DNA of 64,000 nucleotides. It comes from Halothiobacillus neapolitanus c2 (GTDB lineage Bacteria > Pseudomonadota > Gammaproteobacteria > Halothiobacillales > Halothiobacillaceae). The DNA lies in the NCBI RefSeq assembly GCF_000024765.1, contig NC_013422.1, positions 887,501 to 951,500 on the forward strand, in the 5' to 3' direction. Under the pieces are notes generated by a model that saw nothing but the letters and a program-made list of their open reading frames with translations, was not told the origin of the DNA and made no database searches. The first letter of the stretch is position 1. Every line of letters begins with the position of its first letter. This document shows, one piece after another, positions 17,401 through 25,667 of this stretch. The position numbers were made by a program, and so were the translations under genes.

Positions 17401-17766
17401 GATGTGGCTCCAGATAGCACGTTGGCGATGTAAACACCTTGGGGTTTACAAATGTAGTGAACACTGTCTGTTCAAGCAAAGGACGTGCCAATAGGCTGCT
17501 TCAACATAAGTTATTGAATCATATTGTTTGGAATTGGTTTTTTGTTGGTAATACGTTTTTTTCGGTGCGTAATACCAAACAAAACCCCAATTAAAATTTG
17601 CGATATTTGATCGTTTGTAAACTGTAATTTTCAATTTCGTTCAATTGTATGGTAAGAAGATTGCTTATCCGTGCTAATACAGCACTTTTAATAGATTTGC
17701 ATTGTTTTTGTATGGCATTGCCCCGTTGTTGTGCATTGGGGCCATGACTGGCCGTTTGGAGGGCTT
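17401..17766. other. Divergent AT-rich regulatory interval dctP / lrp-like
   Basis: This 366-bp, AT-rich interval lies between the divergent starts of dctP and the Lrp/AsnC-family gene. It has no credible ORF but several T-rich tracts (for example around 17525-17575) of the kind often bound by Lrp-type proteins. It probably holds both promoters. GGAGGG at 17758-17763 is the ribosome-binding site for the rightward gene. Confidence 0.55.
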
Positions 17767-18213
17767 ATGAATCGTCTGGATACCGAAATTGTGAGTTTGC
17801 TTATCAAGAACGGGCGGATGTCTTTTGCTGAAATAGCGCGACGGTTGGGGGTGACGCGTGCTCATGTCCGAGATCGTGTTAATGCATTGCAGGAAGAGGG
17901 GGTAATCGAGCAGTTCGCCGCCGTGATCAACCCGGAGAAGTTGGGGAAAACCGTTTCAACCTTCCTTGATATCAAGGTGGCACCACAGGGTATTGAACGA
18001 GTGGCTCAAGAGTTGGCGGACCAGCCAGAGATTGCGAGCCTGTATATCATGAGCGATATGAAGAGCCTGCATGTACATGCACTGACCGATACTTACGAAC
18101 GGTTGCATGAATTTGTGCGAGAGCAGGTGTTCAGTCGAGAAGACATATTGAGCGTTGAGAGTTTGACCCTGCTGAAAAGAATCAAGCATCGCCGTGGCGG
18201 GCTGCGATTGTAG
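17767..18213 (+). CDS. Lrp/AsnC-family transcriptional regulator
   Basis: A 148-residue protein: MNRLDTEIVSLLIKNGRMSF and the winged helix-turn-helix AEIARRLGVTRAHVRDRVNA with LQEEGVIEQFAAVINPEKLG, then a C-terminal RAM/AsnC effector domain (about residues 65-140). The helix-turn-helix is intact. I chose ATG 17767 because GGAGGG lies just upstream and the family begins with LD-x-x-D. It is divergent from dctPQM-hpxW, which it probably controls in response to a small ligand such as an amino acid or 2-oxo acid; that role is inferred from position. Confidence 0.9.
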   Translation: MNRLDTEIVSLLIKNGRMSFAEIARRLGVTRAHVRDRVNALQEEGVIEQFAAVINPEKLGKTVSTFLDIKVAPQGIERVAQELADQPEIASLYIMSDMKSLHVHALTDTYERLHEFVREQVFSREDILSVESLTLLKRIKHRRGGLRL

Positions 18214-18631
18214 GGCGCTGGCTTTTTCGGGCGATTCGCGGTGGCTGAATCCAGCCTTGATGGTTGAGGGTATGAGAATGGGTAAGACGTGCTCCATGTG
18301 TCCTCGCCGTTGTTCCTTCAATCTTGATTTTTTACACTTTGTCAGCCGTTCCCCTGTAAAATTGTTTACAAAATATCGAATGATTGGCCAATGGTCGTTT
18401 TCGGTGGAAATTCTATTAGTTACTGATTTACCGCCGAAATGATCCGACCAGAAATAAATGTAAGCCAATGCTCTTCAGCATGCTCTTAAGGGGGTAGAAA
18501 ATCTTGTTCACAGTTTCGAACGGAAAAAACTAAAATAAATTGCACACTAAGATTCAAATTGTATACAATCCAGATGAATATTGAATTTCAATGATTTTTG
18601 GATTGAGTACACTCTGTCGCAAGGGGGTTAT
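18214..18631. other. Intergenic region upstream of the first GntR gene
   Basis: About 418 bp without a credible gene. It contains a perfect palindrome ATTGTATACAAT (18558-18569, listed separately) and a near-match, ATTGTTTACAAA (18361-18372). A small stem GGCTG-AATC-CAGCC (18243-18256) follows the Lrp-like gene but lacks a T-run, so it is not a convincing terminator. The promoter of the gntR-puuD operon should lie here. Confidence 0.5.
18558..18569. promoter_or_regulatory. Candidate GntR/FCD operator ATTGTATACAAT
   Basis: A perfect 12-bp palindrome about 60 bp before the likely start of the GntR-family gene. ATTGTNNACAAT also occurs upstream of uraH-xdhABC, upstream of the amidase gene and upstream of the second tsx-like gene. 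TNGTNNNACNA-type sites are known for FCD-type GntR proteins, so autoregulation and regulon control are plausible. Confidence 0.6.
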
Positions 18632-19324
18632 GTGGAAAAATCCAAAGGGTCGAAAAGTCAGGAAGGCATCGTTTATGAGCGTTTGTTCGACGTCATCATC
18701 GAGCAAAAGCTGCAACCTGGGGCGAGGCTTACCGAAATATCGCTAGCCGATATTTTCTCGGTCAGTCGCACAGTTGTTCGGCGGGCGCTACTGCGGCTTT
18801 CTTACGAGGGCGTGGTGGATATCAAGCCCAACATCGGTGCGATCGTTACAACGACTGAGCCTGAAGATGTTCCTCAATATTTTGAGGCGAGACGGATTGT
18901 GGAAGGTGCCCTGATTCGGAAGGTGGCAGGCAAGCTAACCACGTTTCAGGAAGAAACGCTGAATGCGATGGTGCGCGAAGAGAACCGCTATTTCATGGGT
19001 GGGAACCGGGCCAGAGGACTTAGAAAGTCCATCGATTTCCACTTTTACATAGCCGATATTGCCAACAACAAACCGTTGGCCGAGATGGGTAAAAAGATGA
19101 TTGCCCGAACTTCGCTGATTGTGGCGCAGTACAACCTGTCGGGTTCCGGCGGTTGCGCCTGCGTCGATCACTCGGCCTTGGTCGATGTGATGGTGAACGG
19201 GCCGGGTGACATTGCAGAAAGCATGATGCATGAGCATCTGCAGCATATCGAGGACAACCTGTATTTTGGCAAACAGAATATAGAGACGGATTTGTACAGA
19301 ATACTTGAAGTAGACAGGTCGTGA
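18632..19324 (+). CDS. GntR family (FCD-type) transcriptional regulator
   Basis: A 230-residue regulator with an N-terminal winged helix (GIVYERLFDVIIEQKLQPGA, then LTEISLADIFSVSRTVVRRA) and a C-terminal all-helical FCD ligand-binding domain (about residues 95-220), with Asp/His residues in the metal-binding pattern (FHFYIADIA, MMHEHLQHIE). No ATG is in frame. I prefer GTG 18632 with AAGGGGG upstream; TTG 18581 would add 17 residues. It lies 34 bp before puuD and may be co-transcribed with the urate genes. A perfect palindrome upstream suggests autoregulation, with a purine catabolite as effector (inference). Confidence 0.88.
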   Translation: MEKSKGSKSQEGIVYERLFDVIIEQKLQPGARLTEISLADIFSVSRTVVRRALLRLSYEGVVDIKPNIGAIVTTTEPEDVPQYFEARRIVEGALIRKVAGKLTTFQEETLNAMVREENRYFMGGNRARGLRKSIDFHFYIADIANNKPLAEMGKKMIARTSLIVAQYNLSGSGGCACVDHSALVDVMVNGPGDIAESMMHEHLQHIEDNLYFGKQNIETDLYRILEVDRS

Positions 19325-19358
19325 TTTCCTGAAAATCAATCGGCCATGAGGGTGAATT

Positions 19359-20555
19359 ATGGATTCCTACATGCTCGAATGGCTGGTTCTGATGACCAAA
19401 TGGGCGCACCTCATCGTCGGTATTGCATGGATCGGTGCCTCGTTCTATTTCAACTGGCTGGAAGGGCATTTGGAGCGTGGTAAAGGCGATCTGACCCCCG
19501 GTGTTGCAGGTGATTTGTGGGCGGTTCACGGTGGCGGCTTCTACCATGTGGAAAAATTTGAAGTCGCGCCCGCCAAACTGCCGGAATTGCTGCACTGGTT
19601 CAAGTGGGAGGCGTATTTCACTCTGATCACCGGTGTTGCCTTGCTGGTTCTCGTTTTTTACCGCGCTCCGTCGCTCTATCTTGTCGATTCAACTGTCGCA
19701 GATATCTCGCCCCAGATCGCGCTGATTTCTGCTGTTGGTTCGATTGTTGGCATGTGGCTGATCTACGATGCCTTGTGCAAAACGAAACTGGTTGAGAACG
19801 GTCTGGCATTTTTCGCCCTGATCTTCGGTCTTATCGCGCTTTACGCTTTGGGTGCATTCCATGTCCTGAGCGCGAAAGCGGCCTTTATCCATGTCGGCGC
19901 GGTGATTGGCACCATCATGGTGGCTAATGTCTTTTTCGTGATCATCCCCTCGCAAAAAAAGATGGTTAAGGCCATGCAAGCGGGTGTGCCGCCGGATGGC
20001 GATTTTGGGCATCGAGGGTTCATCCGTTCTCTGCACAATAACTACTTCACCTTGCCGGTCCTGTTCATCATGATCGCCGCGCACTACCCGATCGCCTTCG
20101 CGAACGAGCATGTCTGGTTGCTGCTTATCATGATTTCGCTAGCGGGTATTTTGATCCGGCATTTCTTCAACCTTAAAAACCGGGGGCGCAAGAACTTCCT
20201 GTTCCTGGTGATTCCTCTTTTCTTGATTGCCTTTGCCGTCTGGTTTACAGCACCCAAACCGACTGTGGCGCAGGCAAACACGGAGCAAGTCAGCTTCGAT
20301 GCGGTTTATCAGGTTATGCAGACGCATTGCATTGTCTGTCATGCCCAGAAACCAACCTTCCCCGGATTCAACGCCCCGCCCAACGGGGTTTCACTGGCGT
20401 CGAAAGCAGACATAGAGAAATACCGTGATGCAATATACGCGCAAGCGGTGGCGTCACACGCCATGCCGCTCGGCAACGTGACGCACATGACCGAAGCTGA
20501 ACGGGCCCTTATCGGTGCATGGATCAAGCAATACAAGCCAGGAGCCAAGCCATGA
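19359..20555 (+). CDS. puuD: Membrane-bound urate hydroxylase PuuD with cytochrome c domain
   Basis: A 398-residue protein that oxidises urate to 5-hydroxyisourate at the inner membrane, passing electrons to the respiratory chain rather than to free oxygen. The N-terminal DUF989 membrane domain starts WLVLMTKWAHLIVGIAWIGA and has about eight hydrophobic helices (GGGFYHVEKF is characteristic). The C-terminus is a cytochrome c domain with a CIVCH heme site at 324-328 and a Met (SHAMPLG) as the probable second axial ligand. GAGGG precedes the ATG. Its stop overlaps the puuE start (ATGA). It is the first catabolic gene after the regulator. Confidence 0.92.
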   Translation: MDSYMLEWLVLMTKWAHLIVGIAWIGASFYFNWLEGHLERGKGDLTPGVAGDLWAVHGGGFYHVEKFEVAPAKLPELLHWFKWEAYFTLITGVALLVLVFYRAPSLYLVDSTVADISPQIALISAVGSIVGMWLIYDALCKTKLVENGLAFFALIFGLIALYALGAFHVLSAKAAFIHVGAVIGTIMVANVFFVIIPSQKKMVKAMQAGVPPDGDFGHRGFIRSLHNNYFTLPVLFIMIAAHYPIAFANEHVWLLLIMISLAGILIRHFFNLKNRGRKNFLFLVIPLFLIAFAVWFTAPKPTVAQANTEQVSFDAVYQVMQTHCIVCHAQKPTFPGFNAPPNGVSLASKADIEKYRDAIYAQAVASHAMPLGNVTHMTEAERALIGAWIKQYKPGAKP

Positions 20556-21496
20556 GCCAAGCCCGAAGTCAGATCATCAACTCGGTCGTGAGTGACGGCT
20601 ATCCGCGTGATCTGATCGGTTACGGTCAGATACCGCCACAGGTGGCTTGGCCGCATGGGGCGCGAATCGCTGTGCAATTTGTCATCAATTACGAAGAAGG
20701 TGGTGAAAACTGCATTCTTGAGGGCGATCCAGCCTCGGAAGCGTTTTTATCCGATGTCATCAATGCCACCCCTCGTGTTGGGTTGCGTCACATGAGCCTC
20801 GAATCTTTATATGAATATGGTTCGCGTGCAGGACTCTGGCGGTTACATCGCTTGTTCGGCGAGTTCGGCATACCGGCGACAGTTTTTGCGGTGGGCCGAG
20901 CGATTGAGCAAAACCCTGATGCGCTCGAGGCAATGCTCGAGTCAAACTGGGAAATCGCCAGCCACGGTTATCGCTGGATCGACTATCAATCAGTCACACC
21001 CGATGTCGAGCGGGCGCATATTCGCCGGGCAATCGAGATTCATAAAAGCATGATCGGGTGCGAACCCGCTGGTTGGTATATCGGGCGCGATACGGCTTGG
21101 ACGCGCTCGATCCTGCTAGAAGAAGCCAAGCCCCTTTATGATTCGGATTCTTACGCGGACGATCTGCCGTATTGGGTGCCGGGCGCGGGCAAACCGCATC
21201 TGATCGTGCCCTATACGCTTGATTCCAATGACATGCGTTTTCTTACAGCGCAGGGTTTCAACTCGGGCGATCAGTTTTTTACTTATCTGAAAGATAGTTT
21301 CGATGTGCTCTATGCCGAAGGCCTGGACACGCCGAAGATGATGTCCATCGGTCTGCACTGCCGTATTTCCGGGCGTCCCGGACGGTTGATGGCCCTGAAG
21401 CGATTCATCCAGTATGTGTTGGCGCAGCCGGATGTCTGGGTGTGCCGTCGTGATGAAATCGCCCGGCATTGGACGGAAAACCACCCATGTCGATGA
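20552..21496 (+). CDS. puuE: Allantoinase PuuE (polysaccharide-deacetylase fold)
   Basis: A 314-residue cytosolic allantoinase that opens allantoin to allantoate. It is unrelated to the amidohydrolase-type AllB and belongs to the NodB/polysaccharide-deacetylase superfamily. Typical segments are YPRDLIGYGQIPPQVAWPHG, FVINYEEGGENCILEGD, then SRAGLWRLHRLF and WEIASHGYRWIDY, where the His in SHGYR is a family position. ATG 20552 overlaps the puuD stop and has AGGAG 9 bases upstream; an in-frame ATG at 20519 lies inside puuD and lacks support. Its 3' end overlaps uraD. Confidence 0.93.
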   Translation: MSQARSQIINSVVSDGYPRDLIGYGQIPPQVAWPHGARIAVQFVINYEEGGENCILEGDPASEAFLSDVINATPRVGLRHMSLESLYEYGSRAGLWRLHRLFGEFGIPATVFAVGRAIEQNPDALEAMLESNWEIASHGYRWIDYQSVTPDVERAHIRRAIEIHKSMIGCEPAGWYIGRDTAWTRSILLEEAKPLYDSDSYADDLPYWVPGAGKPHLIVPYTLDSNDMRFLTAQGFNSGDQFFTYLKDSFDVLYAEGLDTPKMMSIGLHCRISGRPGRLMALKRFIQYVLAQPDVWVCRRDEIARHWTENHPCR

Positions 21497-21987
21497 CCAT
21501 TGTAAAGATTAACGGACTTTCGGCCGAAGCGTTCGTCGCTGACTTCAAGCCGCTTCTGGAACACGCCGAGTGGGCAATCGATCGGTTGGCAGCGTCCCGT
21601 CCTTTTGCCAATCACGATGATCTGAACCAGAAGATCGCCGAAATCGTCCGTTCGGCTGATGCGGCAGAAAAGCGTTCCGCCCTGATCCATCACCCGAAAC
21701 TCGGTTCCGGGGTTCGGATTCAGGGCTTTTCATCGTCCGAGCAAAGTCAGGCCGGGCTGCATGCACTGACTGCAGACGAGTTCGCGCAATTCGAAAAGGA
21801 CAATGTGGATTACGAGCAGAAGATGGGCTTCCCATTCGTGGTGGCCGTGACCGGTCTTGATAAGCAGGAAATCATGCAGTTACTTGAATTGCGCATGAAG
21901 AACGATCCATCGGTCGAGTTTGTTATTGCGATTGATGAACTGATCAAGATCGCCTGTATACGTGTAGCCAAATTGGTTCCTGACTGA
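21487..21987 (+). CDS. uraD: OHCU decarboxylase UraD
   Basis: A 166-residue enzyme that decarboxylates 2-oxo-4-hydroxy-4-carboxy-5-ureidoimidazoline to S-allantoin, the last step of the urate-to-allantoin route. Hallmarks are LIHHPKLG with the catalytic His, FEKDNVDYEQKMGFPFVVAV, and a C-terminal all-helical fold. The start could be ATG 21487, or ATG 21493, which overlaps the puuE stop as ATGA. The companion uraH is far away in the xdh operon, so the three-step conversion depends on two separate operons. Translational coupling with puuD-puuE is evident. Confidence 0.93.
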   Translation: MSMTIVKINGLSAEAFVADFKPLLEHAEWAIDRLAASRPFANHDDLNQKIAEIVRSADAAEKRSALIHHPKLGSGVRIQGFSSSEQSQAGLHALTADEFAQFEKDNVDYEQKMGFPFVVAVTGLDKQEIMQLLELRMKNDPSVEFVIAIDELIKIACIRVAKLVPD

Positions 21988-22052
21988 CGGGCCCTGCCGC
22001 CAGGGATGGTTTTCGATAAGCCCTTAAGTATGTCCTTGAGAAGGAGAGTTGA

Positions 22053-23603
22053 GTGAACATAGATACCCCAACAAGACTTTCACGCCTAGAGTTAGTTGGC
22101 ATTACCAAGGCTTATCCTTCTGTAGTTGCCAATCAGGACGTAAACCTGCTCGTTCGGCCCGGCGAGATTCATGCCGTACTGGGTGAGAACGGCGCGGGCA
22201 AAAGCACCCTGATGAAAATCATCTATGGTGTGACTAAGCCTGATTCCGGTTCCGTGCTCTGGGATAACCGGGAAGTGTCCATCGAGTCGCCAGCCGAGGC
22301 TCGGAAAATCGGAATCGGAATGGTGTTCCAACATTTCTCGCTGTTCGAAACGCTTACTGTTGCCGAAAACATCTCCCTAGCGTTGGATTCGGCCATTGCG
22401 CCCTATGAGCTGGCGCAGCGCATCACGGAGGTGTCCGAGCAGTACGGCTTGCCGATTGATCCGCACCGACTGATCCACAGCATGTCAGTGGGTGAACGTC
22501 AGCGTGTCGAGATTGTACGCTGTCTTCTGAATAATCCCCGCCTGCTGATCATGGATGAGCCAACTTCGGTGTTGACGCCCCAAGCGGTTTTGAAACTGTT
22601 CGAAACACTCCGCCGCCTCGCTTCTGAGGGCTGCAGCATCCTGTATATCAGCCATAAGCTCGACGAAATCCAAACGCTTTGCGACAAGGCGACCATTCTA
22701 CGGGGTGGCCGAGTGACCGGAACTGCGATTCCGAGTGAGGAAACCCGCGAATCGCTGGCGCAGATGATGATCGGTCGCAGTCTACCGGAATGCCAGATGG
22801 CGCCACAGGTCCCTGCAGAAACCCGATTGAGCGTGAAACAACTCAACCTGTCTACAATCGACCCGTTCGGCACCCCATTGAAAAACATCAACCTCGACGT
22901 GCGCAGTGGCGAGATCGTGGGGATTGCCGGCATTTCAGGTAATGGTCAGAAAGAATTGATGGCGGCGCTATCGGGTGAGCAACCCATGCTTAAGGGCGCT
23001 ATGACGACGATTTGTGGTGTGGCAGCCGATCGACTTTCAGCCGGACAGCGGCGCGATTTAGGTTTGCGGTTCGTGCCCGAAGAACGGCTGGGCCGGGGCG
23101 CCGTGCCGTCGATGAGTTTGCGGCTCAATGCCCTGCTGACATCGGGTACTGGCGATGGCCTGGTCAACAACGGCCTGATTTCTTACCCTAAAGTTCAGGC
23201 CTTCGCGCAGGATGTCATCGCCCGGTTCAATGTGAAGTGCGGTGGTGCTGAGGCTCTGGCCAACAGCCTTTCGGGTGGGAATTTGCAAAAATTCATTGTC
23301 GGGCGGGAAATAGCCCAGCGGCCGAAGGTGATGATCGTGGCGCAGCCGACCTGGGGGGTGGACGTGGGGGCAGCACAGATCATCCGGCAGGCGTTGATTG
23401 ATCTGCGCAACGAGGGCGTGGCCGTGCTCGTAGTCTCCGAGGAACTTGAAGAACTGTTCATGATTTGCGACCGCATCGCCGTGATTGCTGATGGTCGGTT
23501 GTCGCCTGCCATTCCCGCCGCCGATACCTCCGTGGAGAAAATCGGCCTCTGGATGAGTGGCGCGTTTGAAGAGGCCAAGGTCGAGGAGGTGCAGCATGCC
23601 TAG
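22053..23603 (+). CDS. Nucleoside-type ABC transporter ATPase (dual-domain)
   Basis: A 516-residue protein with two fused ATPase domains, as in the YufO/NupA and RbsA-like families. Domain 1 has Walker [10 protein letters not shown] (about residue 50), signature SVGERQRVEI and Walker B LLIMDEPTSV. Domain 2 has a degenerate Walker A, GISGNGQKE, and the signature LSGGNLQKFIVGREI, as usual. With the two permease genes that follow it forms a BMP-family importer for nucleosides or purine bases. No binding-protein gene is adjacent; the orphan BMP protein at 53243-54313 could serve it. The GTG start has AAGGAGAG upstream. It probably continues the puu operon after a 65-bp gap. Confidence 0.9.
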   Translation: MNIDTPTRLSRLELVGITKAYPSVVANQDVNLLVRPGEIHAVLGENGAGKSTLMKIIYGVTKPDSGSVLWDNREVSIESPAEARKIGIGMVFQHFSLFETLTVAENISLALDSAIAPYELAQRITEVSEQYGLPIDPHRLIHSMSVGERQRVEIVRCLLNNPRLLIMDEPTSVLTPQAVLKLFETLRRLASEGCSILYISHKLDEIQTLCDKATILRGGRVTGTAIPSEETRESLAQMMIGRSLPECQMAPQVPAETRLSVKQLNLSTIDPFGTPLKNINLDVRSGEIVGIAGISGNGQKELMAALSGEQPMLKGAMTTICGVAADRLSAGQRRDLGLRFVPEERLGRGAVPSMSLRLNALLTSGTGDGLVNNGLISYPKVQAFAQDVIARFNVKCGGAEALANSLSGGNLQKFIVGREIAQRPKVMIVAQPTWGVDVGAAQIIRQALIDLRNEGVAVLVVSEELEELFMICDRIAVIADGRLSPAIPAADTSVEKIGLWMSGAFEEAKVEEVQHA

Positions 23604-24705
23604 ATTGGAACGCAGGCCCCTGCCCTCGCGGGCGATGATGTTCGCTTCGCCCTTGATTGCGGCGCTCTTGATGCTGGTGACAGGCTACATTCTGTTCAGC
23701 ATCATGGGCAAAGATCCTCTGCAGGCCTTCTGGGTATTTTTCATTAAGCCACTGACCACGTCCTACGGTGTCAGTGAGTGGTTGCTGAAATCAACACCGT
23801 TGATTCTCTGCGGGGTTGGGCTAGCCATCGGTTTTCGTGCACGGGTGTTCAATATTGGTGCCGAAGGTCAGTTCACGATGGGGGCCATCGCCGCTGGCGG
23901 CGTCGCACTGTATTTCTACAACACGGAAGCCATCTGGGTGTTGCCGTTGATGATGCTGGCCGGTGTTCTGGGGGGTATGGCCTGGGCCGCGATTCCCGCC
24001 TTTCTGCGCACCCGTTTTAACACCAACGAAATTTTGGTCACCTTGATGCTGGTGTATGTGGCGCAGTTATTCCTTGGTTATCTGGTTCAGGGTCCATGGC
24101 GTGATCCAGAGGGCTTTAACTTCCCGCAATCGAAGATGTTCACTGATGCTGAAACCGTACCGGCGTTGATCGAGGGTTTCCGGGTGAATTGGTCCTTTAT
24201 TGTTGCTTTGGTGCTGGTGGCCGTTTCCTGGTTCTTCTCCTTCAAGATGTTTGCCGGATTCCGAATGGAAGTCAGCGGGCAAGCACCCGATGCGGCGCGT
24301 TACGCCGGGTTCAGCGAGAAGCGTAATGTTTGGTTTGCGCTTCTGATCAGTGGCGGTCTGGCTGGTTTTGCTGGCATGGCCGAGGTCGCAGGGCCGATCG
24401 GCCAGTTACAACCCACCATTTCGCCCGGTTATGGATTCGCCGCAATCATCGTTGCTTATGTAGGTCGCCTACATCCATTGGGCGTCCTTTTGGCGAGCTT
24501 GCTGCTGTCCCTGCTTTACCTTGGTGGCGATACGGCGCAGATGGATTTGAACCTGCCTTCGGCCATTACCGGATTGTTCCAGGGATTATTGCTGTTCTAC
24601 CTGTTGGCCGCCGATATTTTTATTCACTACCGGTTAAAGCCTGATCCGAGTGACGCACGTAAACCTATGGCGCCCCCACCGGAACCCGAAGGAGATATCA
24701 CATGA
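23596..24705 (+). CDS. Nucleoside-type ABC transporter permease 1
   Basis: A 369-residue inner-membrane permease of the YufP/NupB (BPD_transp_2) type with about 9-10 hydrophobic helices. Recognisable motifs are KSTPLILCGVGLAIGFRARV and FNIGAEGQFTMGAIAAGGVA, then TNEILVTLMLVYVAQL. ATG 23596 overlaps the ATPase stop by 8 bp and has GAGGAGG upstream, so I discarded the 13-residue upstream extension. It would form the membrane heterodimer with the next gene. A slightly hydrophilic C-terminal tail (PDPSDARKPMAPPPEPEG) is present. Confidence 0.9.
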   Translation: MPRLERRPLPSRAMMFASPLIAALLMLVTGYILFSIMGKDPLQAFWVFFIKPLTTSYGVSEWLLKSTPLILCGVGLAIGFRARVFNIGAEGQFTMGAIAAGGVALYFYNTEAIWVLPLMMLAGVLGGMAWAAIPAFLRTRFNTNEILVTLMLVYVAQLFLGYLVQGPWRDPEGFNFPQSKMFTDAETVPALIEGFRVNWSFIVALVLVAVSWFFSFKMFAGFRMEVSGQAPDAARYAGFSEKRNVWFALLISGGLAGFAGMAEVAGPIGQLQPTISPGYGFAAIIVAYVGRLHPLGVLLASLLLSLLYLGGDTAQMDLNLPSAITGLFQGLLLFYLLAADIFIHYRLKPDPSDARKPMAPPPEPEGDIT

Positions 24706-25628
24706 GTACCGAGCAAATCATCCTCATTCTTGTCAGTGTCGTGACAGCGGCAACGCCGTTGGCTTTTGCGGCATTTGGTGAGCTGGTCACCGAGCGTGCG
24801 GGCGTGTTGAATCTTGGAGTCGAGGGCATGATGCTCCTCGGTGCGGTGATCGGATTCGCGGTAGCAAAGGATTCCGGTAGCTTGGCGTTCGGATTTTTCT
24901 GCGGCATGCTGGGCGGTATGGCGATGGCCTTGATCTTCGCCGTGCTCACTCAGCATCTACAAACTAATCAGGTAGCGACGGGCCTAGCGTTGACTCTGTT
25001 TGGTGCGGGCTTAAGTGCCTTCATTGGCAAAGCGTATGTGGGCATGTCGATCACTGGCTTGACGCCGGTCACGATTCCCTATCTAAGTGAGATCCCCGTG
25101 CTGGGCCCTCTACTGTTCCACTATGACCTTGCGGTTTATGGCTCGTTCGTCTTGTTGTTCGCCTTGATCTGGTTCTTCAAGTCGTCGCGATGGGGATTGA
25201 TCGTCCGTGCCGTCGGTGAATCACCGGTTTCCGCTCATGCCATCGGTTATCCCGTGATCCGTATTCGTTATTTCGCGATTCTGTTCGGCGGCGCGATGAG
25301 CGGTATTGCCGGGGCGTATCTTTCGCTTGCCGTGACCCCGATGTGGGTGGAAGGCATGACGGCAGGGCGGGGCTGGATCGCGCTAGCACTGGTGGTTTTT
25401 GCCACCTGGAAACCGATGCGGGTGATGGTGGGCGCTTACCTGTTCGGAGCCGTGACGGTGATGCAATTTTACGGTCAGGGCATGGGCATCCATGTGCCGT
25501 CGCAGATTCTTGCCATGCTGCCGTATATCGTGACCATCGTGGTGCTGGTCCTGATTAGCCGTAATCCGAAAACTATTTTGCTCAACCAGCCGATGTCGCT
25601 GGGTGTGAGCTTTTATCCGCGTGCATAA
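24702..25628 (+). CDS. Nucleoside-type ABC transporter permease 2
   Basis: A 308-residue permease of the YufQ/NupC type. The first helix is followed by TPLAFAAFGELVTERAGVLN and LGVEGMMLLGAVIGFAVA, the signature of this subfamily. TNQVATGLALTLFGAGLSAF and GLIVRAVGESPVSAHAIGY are also typical. It overlaps permease 1 by 4 bp (ATGA). The transport substrate is likely a nucleoside or purine/pyrimidine base given the downstream deaminases, but the sequence does not fix it. Confidence 0.9.
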   Translation: MSTEQIILILVSVVTAATPLAFAAFGELVTERAGVLNLGVEGMMLLGAVIGFAVAKDSGSLAFGFFCGMLGGMAMALIFAVLTQHLQTNQVATGLALTLFGAGLSAFIGKAYVGMSITGLTPVTIPYLSEIPVLGPLLFHYDLAVYGSFVLLFALIWFFKSSRWGLIVRAVGESPVSAHAIGYPVIRIRYFAILFGGAMSGIAGAYLSLAVTPMWVEGMTAGRGWIALALVVFATWKPMRVMVGAYLFGAVTVMQFYGQGMGIHVPSQILAMLPYIVTIVVLVLISRNPKTILLNQPMSLGVSFYPRA

Positions 25629-25667
25629 CTTCGGTGCGCGCACGGATTAACCAAAAAAGAGGATGAC

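Noticed and set aside
18361-18372. ATTGTTTACAAA as a fifth operator of the purine regulon
   Set aside because: It misses the last base of the palindrome and lies about 270 bp from the nearest start, so I mention it only as a near-match.
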